Shown here: positions 61,966 to 64,000 of the stretch, one piece after another
Layout: each line of letters begins with the position of its first letter
Numbering within the stretch: the first letter of the stretch is position 1
Source of the DNA: Microbacterium sp. Au-Mic1
GTDB taxonomy: Bacteria; Actinomycetota; Actinomycetes; Actinomycetales; Microbacteriaceae
Reading direction: 5' to 3'
Assembly: GCF_021341785.1 (NCBI RefSeq)
Contig: NZ_JAJTTF010000002.1
Coordinates: 248,001-312,000, forward strand
Length of the DNA stretch: 64,000 bases
Made by a program: the position numbers and the translations under genes
Notes under the pieces: generated by a model
What the model was told of the DNA's origin: nothing
The model's database searches: none
What the model saw: only the letters and a program-made list of their open reading frames with translations

Positions 61966-62805
61966 TCAGAACTCCTCGTGCGTGGCGGGGTCCGCGCCCC
62001 ACAGGCGCCCGTCCGGTGCACCGAGGCTCGTGATCGCGGCGATCTCGGCGGCGCTCAGCCGCACCTGAGCGGCGGCGAGGTTCAGGGCCTGGTGCACGAC
62101 GGTCGCGGCCTTGGGGATCGCGACGACCCCGCGTGCCGCGTGCCAAGCCAGCACGGCCTGCGCCGGCGTGATGCCGTGCGCGGTCGCGACGGTGCTGATC
62201 GCCGGATCCTCGAGCGCCTCGCCGGCGCGGCCGAGCGGGCTCCACGCCTCCGTGATGATGCCGTGGGCGCGGTGATAGGCGAGCGCCTCCTCCTGCGGGA
62301 AGCGCGGGTGCAGCTCGATCTGGTTGACGACGGGACGCACCCCCGTCGCGTCCTCGATGCGCTCCAGATGCTCGGGCAGGAAGTTCGAGACGCCGATCTG
62401 GCGCACCAGGCCCCGTTCGCGCGCCTCGATGAGCGCCTGCCAGGCCTCGACATACGCGTCCACCCGCGGCAGCGGCCAGTGGATGAGGAACAGATCGATC
62501 GCGTCGACGCCGAGGCGGAACCGGCTCTCCTCGATGGCGTCGAGAGCCTTGGCACGCGCGTGGTGGCGTCCGGCCAGCTTCGAGGTGACGATGAGCTCTG
62601 CGCGATCGACGGCAGCCCCCGAGATGCCCCAGCCGACGGCACCCTCGTTCTCGTAGTTGAAGGCCGAGTCGATCAGCCGGTAGCCGTTCTCGATGCCGCT
62701 GCGGACCGCGTCCGCGCCGGCCTCTCCACGGAAGCCGTAGGTGCCGAGGCCCTGGGCGGGCAGGGCGAATCCGTTGTGGGCGATGAAGGGGGACGCATCG
62801 GACAT
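61966..62805 (-). CDS. Aldo/keto reductase
   Basis: 279 residues. Catalytic tetrad in RLIDSAFNYENEGAVG (Asp, Tyr), ELIVTSKLAG (Lys) and DLFLIHWPLPR (His). The TIM-barrel phrase RQIGVSNFLPEHLERI and the NADPH-binding VAIPKAATVVHQALNLAAAQ are present. It reduces aldehydes or ketones. AGGAG 8 nt before the ATG at 62805. Confidence 0.94.
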   Translation of the reverse strand: MSDASPFIAHNGFALPAQGLGTYGFRGEAGADAVRSGIENGYRLIDSAFNYENEGAVGWGISGAAVDRAELIVTSKLAGRHHARAKALDAIEESRFRLGVDAIDLFLIHWPLPRVDAYVEAWQALIEARERGLVRQIGVSNFLPEHLERIEDATGVRPVVNQIELHPRFPQEEALAYHRAHGIITEAWSPLGRAGEALEDPAISTVATAHGITPAQAVLAWHAARGVVAIPKAATVVHQALNLAAAQVRLSAAEIAAITSLGAPDGRLWGADPATHEEF

Positions 62806-62937
62806 GGGGGACTCCTCTCCGGTGACTCCACGCTAACCGCCGTCGGGGTCCGGGTGCGCGGGTGCTGATACACGCCGACACACCCGGGGATCCGGCCTGT
62901 CGCGTCGACGATGCCGTGCACGGTCGTTCCGAAGGCG

Positions 62938-62943
62938 TAGATT
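62938..62943 (+). promoter_or_regulatory. -10 box of the polA-like gene
   Basis: TAGATT, 7 nt before ATG 62951. Confidence 0.5.
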
Positions 62944-62950
62944 CGAAGAC

Positions 62951-64000
62951 ATGATCGAATCGGCGGTTCCGCACACGGTCGTGCTGGGACGGTCCGCGCG
63001 ACGCGACAGCTGGACGATGGTGCGGCTCGACGAGCGAGGCTCGGAGCTGGGCCGGAACGACGTCGCCGCAGCCGCGCTGAACGCCGAGGTCGCTGACCTC
63101 GAGGGAAGGGCCCATCCGCGCTGGGTGGTGCGGCATCTGCGCGAGGTGTATCCGCCGCTGCTCGCCGCCGGAGTCAGGATCCGCCGCGCGCACGATCTCC
63201 TGCTCTGTCACGCGATCCTTCGCGACACGGCGAGTCTCGCGGATCCGGTCCCACCCTCGTCGCGCTGGATCCGATCCGATCCGCTGGCGACGACGATCGC
63301 GATGCCCGCCCTGTTCGACCTGCACGAGGTCGCTCCACCGGAATCCGGCGACCCGTTCGCGGAGGTCGACGAGCTCCTCGCCGAGTACGCACGCCAGCGC
63401 GCCGCTCTGGGGCGCGCACCGGACGGCCGCCTGGCCCTGCTGTGCGCCGCCGAGTCGACCGGTGCCCTGGTCGCGGAGGAGATGACGGCCGCCGGCCTGC
63501 CGTGGAGCACCGCGGTGCACGAAGGGCTGCTCGCCGACTCGCTCGGTCCGCGACCGGTGCTCGGCGCGCGGCCTGCGCGGATGGCCGAGCTCGCGGCCCT
63601 GATCGGCGAGACCCTGGAGGACGCCGCGGTCAACCCCGACAGTCCGCCCCGCCTGCTGAAGGCGCTGCGGCGGTCCGGGATCCTGGTCGAATCGACCTCG
63701 CGCTGGGAGCTCGGCGAGATCGAGCACCCCGTCGTCGAACCGCTCCTGGCCTACAAGAAGCTCGCGCGGCTGTACACGGCCAACGGCTGGGCCTGGCTTG
63801 CCGAGTGGGTGCACGAGGGACGCTTCCGACCCGTCTACCTCACCGGCGGCGTGGTCACGGGCCGCTGGGCGTCGAGCGGCGGGGGAGCCCTGCAGATCCC
63901 GCGGAGCCTGCGCCCCGCGGTGCGCGCCGACGAGGGCTGGACGCTGATCTGCGCGGACGTGGCGCAGCTGGAGCCGCGGGTCCTGGCGGCGATGTCGAAG
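62951..64000 (+). CDS. Bifunctional 3'-5' exonuclease/DNA polymerase (polA-like), 3' end outside window
   Basis: The first 350 codons stay open to the window's end. The N-terminal exonuclease-like domain is degenerate (MIESAVPHTVVLGRSARRDSW, then LCHAILRD), followed by a region that binds the primer template and by the start of the polymerase domain: VYLTGGVVTGRWASSGGGALQIPR and WTLICADVAQLEPRVLAAMSK, the family-A motif A (DxxQxExR form). It is the non-replicative polymerase found in actinobacteria, perhaps for repair. Motifs B and C lie outside the window. Confidence 0.88.
   Translation, partial: MIESAVPHTVVLGRSARRDSWTMVRLDERGSELGRNDVAAAALNAEVADLEGRAHPRWVVRHLREVYPPLLAAGVRIRRAHDLLLCHAILRDTASLADPVPPSSRWIRSDPLATTIAMPALFDLHEVAPPESGDPFAEVDELLAEYARQRAALGRAPDGRLALLCAAESTGALVAEEMTAAGLPWSTAVHEGLLADSLGPRPVLGARPARMAELAALIGETLEDAAVNPDSPPRLLKALRRSGILVESTSRWELGEIEHPVVEPLLAYKKLARLYTANGWAWLAEWVHEGRFRPVYLTGGVVTGRWASSGGGALQIPRSLRPAVRADEGWTLICADVAQLEPRVLAAMSK

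Noticed and set aside
60875..63814. A 979-residue open frame on the - strand
   Set aside because: It covers the zinc-ribbon and polA-like genes on the opposite strand and includes the real aldo/keto reductase region only out of frame. No motif matches.
1..64000. Insertion sequences, prophage or toxin-antitoxin genes
   Set aside because: No transposase, integrase, capsid or recognisable toxin-antitoxin pair was found among the supported genes.

Overview
This 64 kb window is very GC-rich, densely coding DNA that looks like an ordinary chromosomal stretch of a Gram-positive actinobacterium, most likely Microbacterium or a close relative in the Microbacteriaceae. The signs are: the gatA-gatB pair ending in a hairpin, an SPW-repeat protein, a DUF2017/clpS pair, the actinobacterial fatty-acid synthesis cluster aceE-fasR-fabD-fabH-acpP-fabF with DUF3145 beside it, a coproporphyrin-type ferrochelatase with a Cys-rich tail, group II truncated haemoglobin, oligoribonuclease next to tRNA genes, and many genes whose start codon lies 6-7 nt after a TAnnnT -10 box. 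The genus call is an inference. I see no prophage, insertion sequence, CRISPR array or rRNA.

Layout. 1-2.1 kb: amidotransferase genes gatA (partial) and gatB. 2-5.5 kb: an SPW/TetR pair, DNA polymerase IV, a small GerW-like protein and a P-loop nucleotide-binding protein. 5.5-7.1 kb: an operon of a GNAT-metallopeptidase fusion, clpS and a DUF2017 gene. 7.2-11.3 kb: a TetR regulator divergent from a three-gene 2-oxoacid dehydrogenase operon (E1alpha, E1beta, E2). 11.5-17.6 kb: two LysE-type exporters, a MocR regulator, tRNA-His, orn, tRNA-Arg, a PAP2 phosphatase, an SSB paralogue and a lipoprotein. 17.7-25.6 kb: ettA, two thioesterases, an unknown protein, OsmC, a flavoprotein dehydrogenase, a globin and MscS. 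25.7-33.5 kb: pepN, hemH, rpiB, nei, paiB and an amidohydrolase. 33.6-40.4 kb: a two-component system, dps, a large acyltransferase, a gamma-carbonic anhydrase, tRNA-Met, CsbD and an ArsR/SRPBCC pair.

40.5-45.4 kb: an S33 hydrolase with a GmrSD-type (DUF262/DUF1524) restriction-like nuclease, then a strongly codon-biased putative 2OG-Fe(II) oxygenase and DUF3145. 45.7-53.3 kb: the fatty-acid block, transcribed leftward. It links pyruvate oxidation (aceE, making acetyl-CoA) to chain initiation (fabD, fabH), the carrier protein (acpP) and elongation (fabF), with the PucR-like regulator fasR embedded. 53.5-57.1 kb: an IclR-regulated ammonia-lyase homologue and a divergent MFS transporter. The rest holds tRNA-Val, a class V aminotransferase, a copper-type P1B ATPase behind a CsoR-like operator, a YchJ protein, a zinc-ribbon coiled coil, an aldo/keto reductase and the start of a polA-like exonuclease/polymerase that runs off the end.

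The points most worth a second look are: the ammonia-lyase homologue whose MIO-forming Ala-Ser-Gly reads Gly-Thr-Gly; the highly expressed-looking putative oxygenase with a TTAGG/CCTAA palindrome in its promoter; the GNAT-zincin fusion; the GmrSD-like gene paired with a peptidase-like hydrolase; the leaderless promoter layout seen at about 18 genes; and several operator-like palindromes (TetR, ArsR, CsoR, IclR, DtxR types). No clearly new multi-gene system is evident. No gap between genes exceeds about 300 bases.
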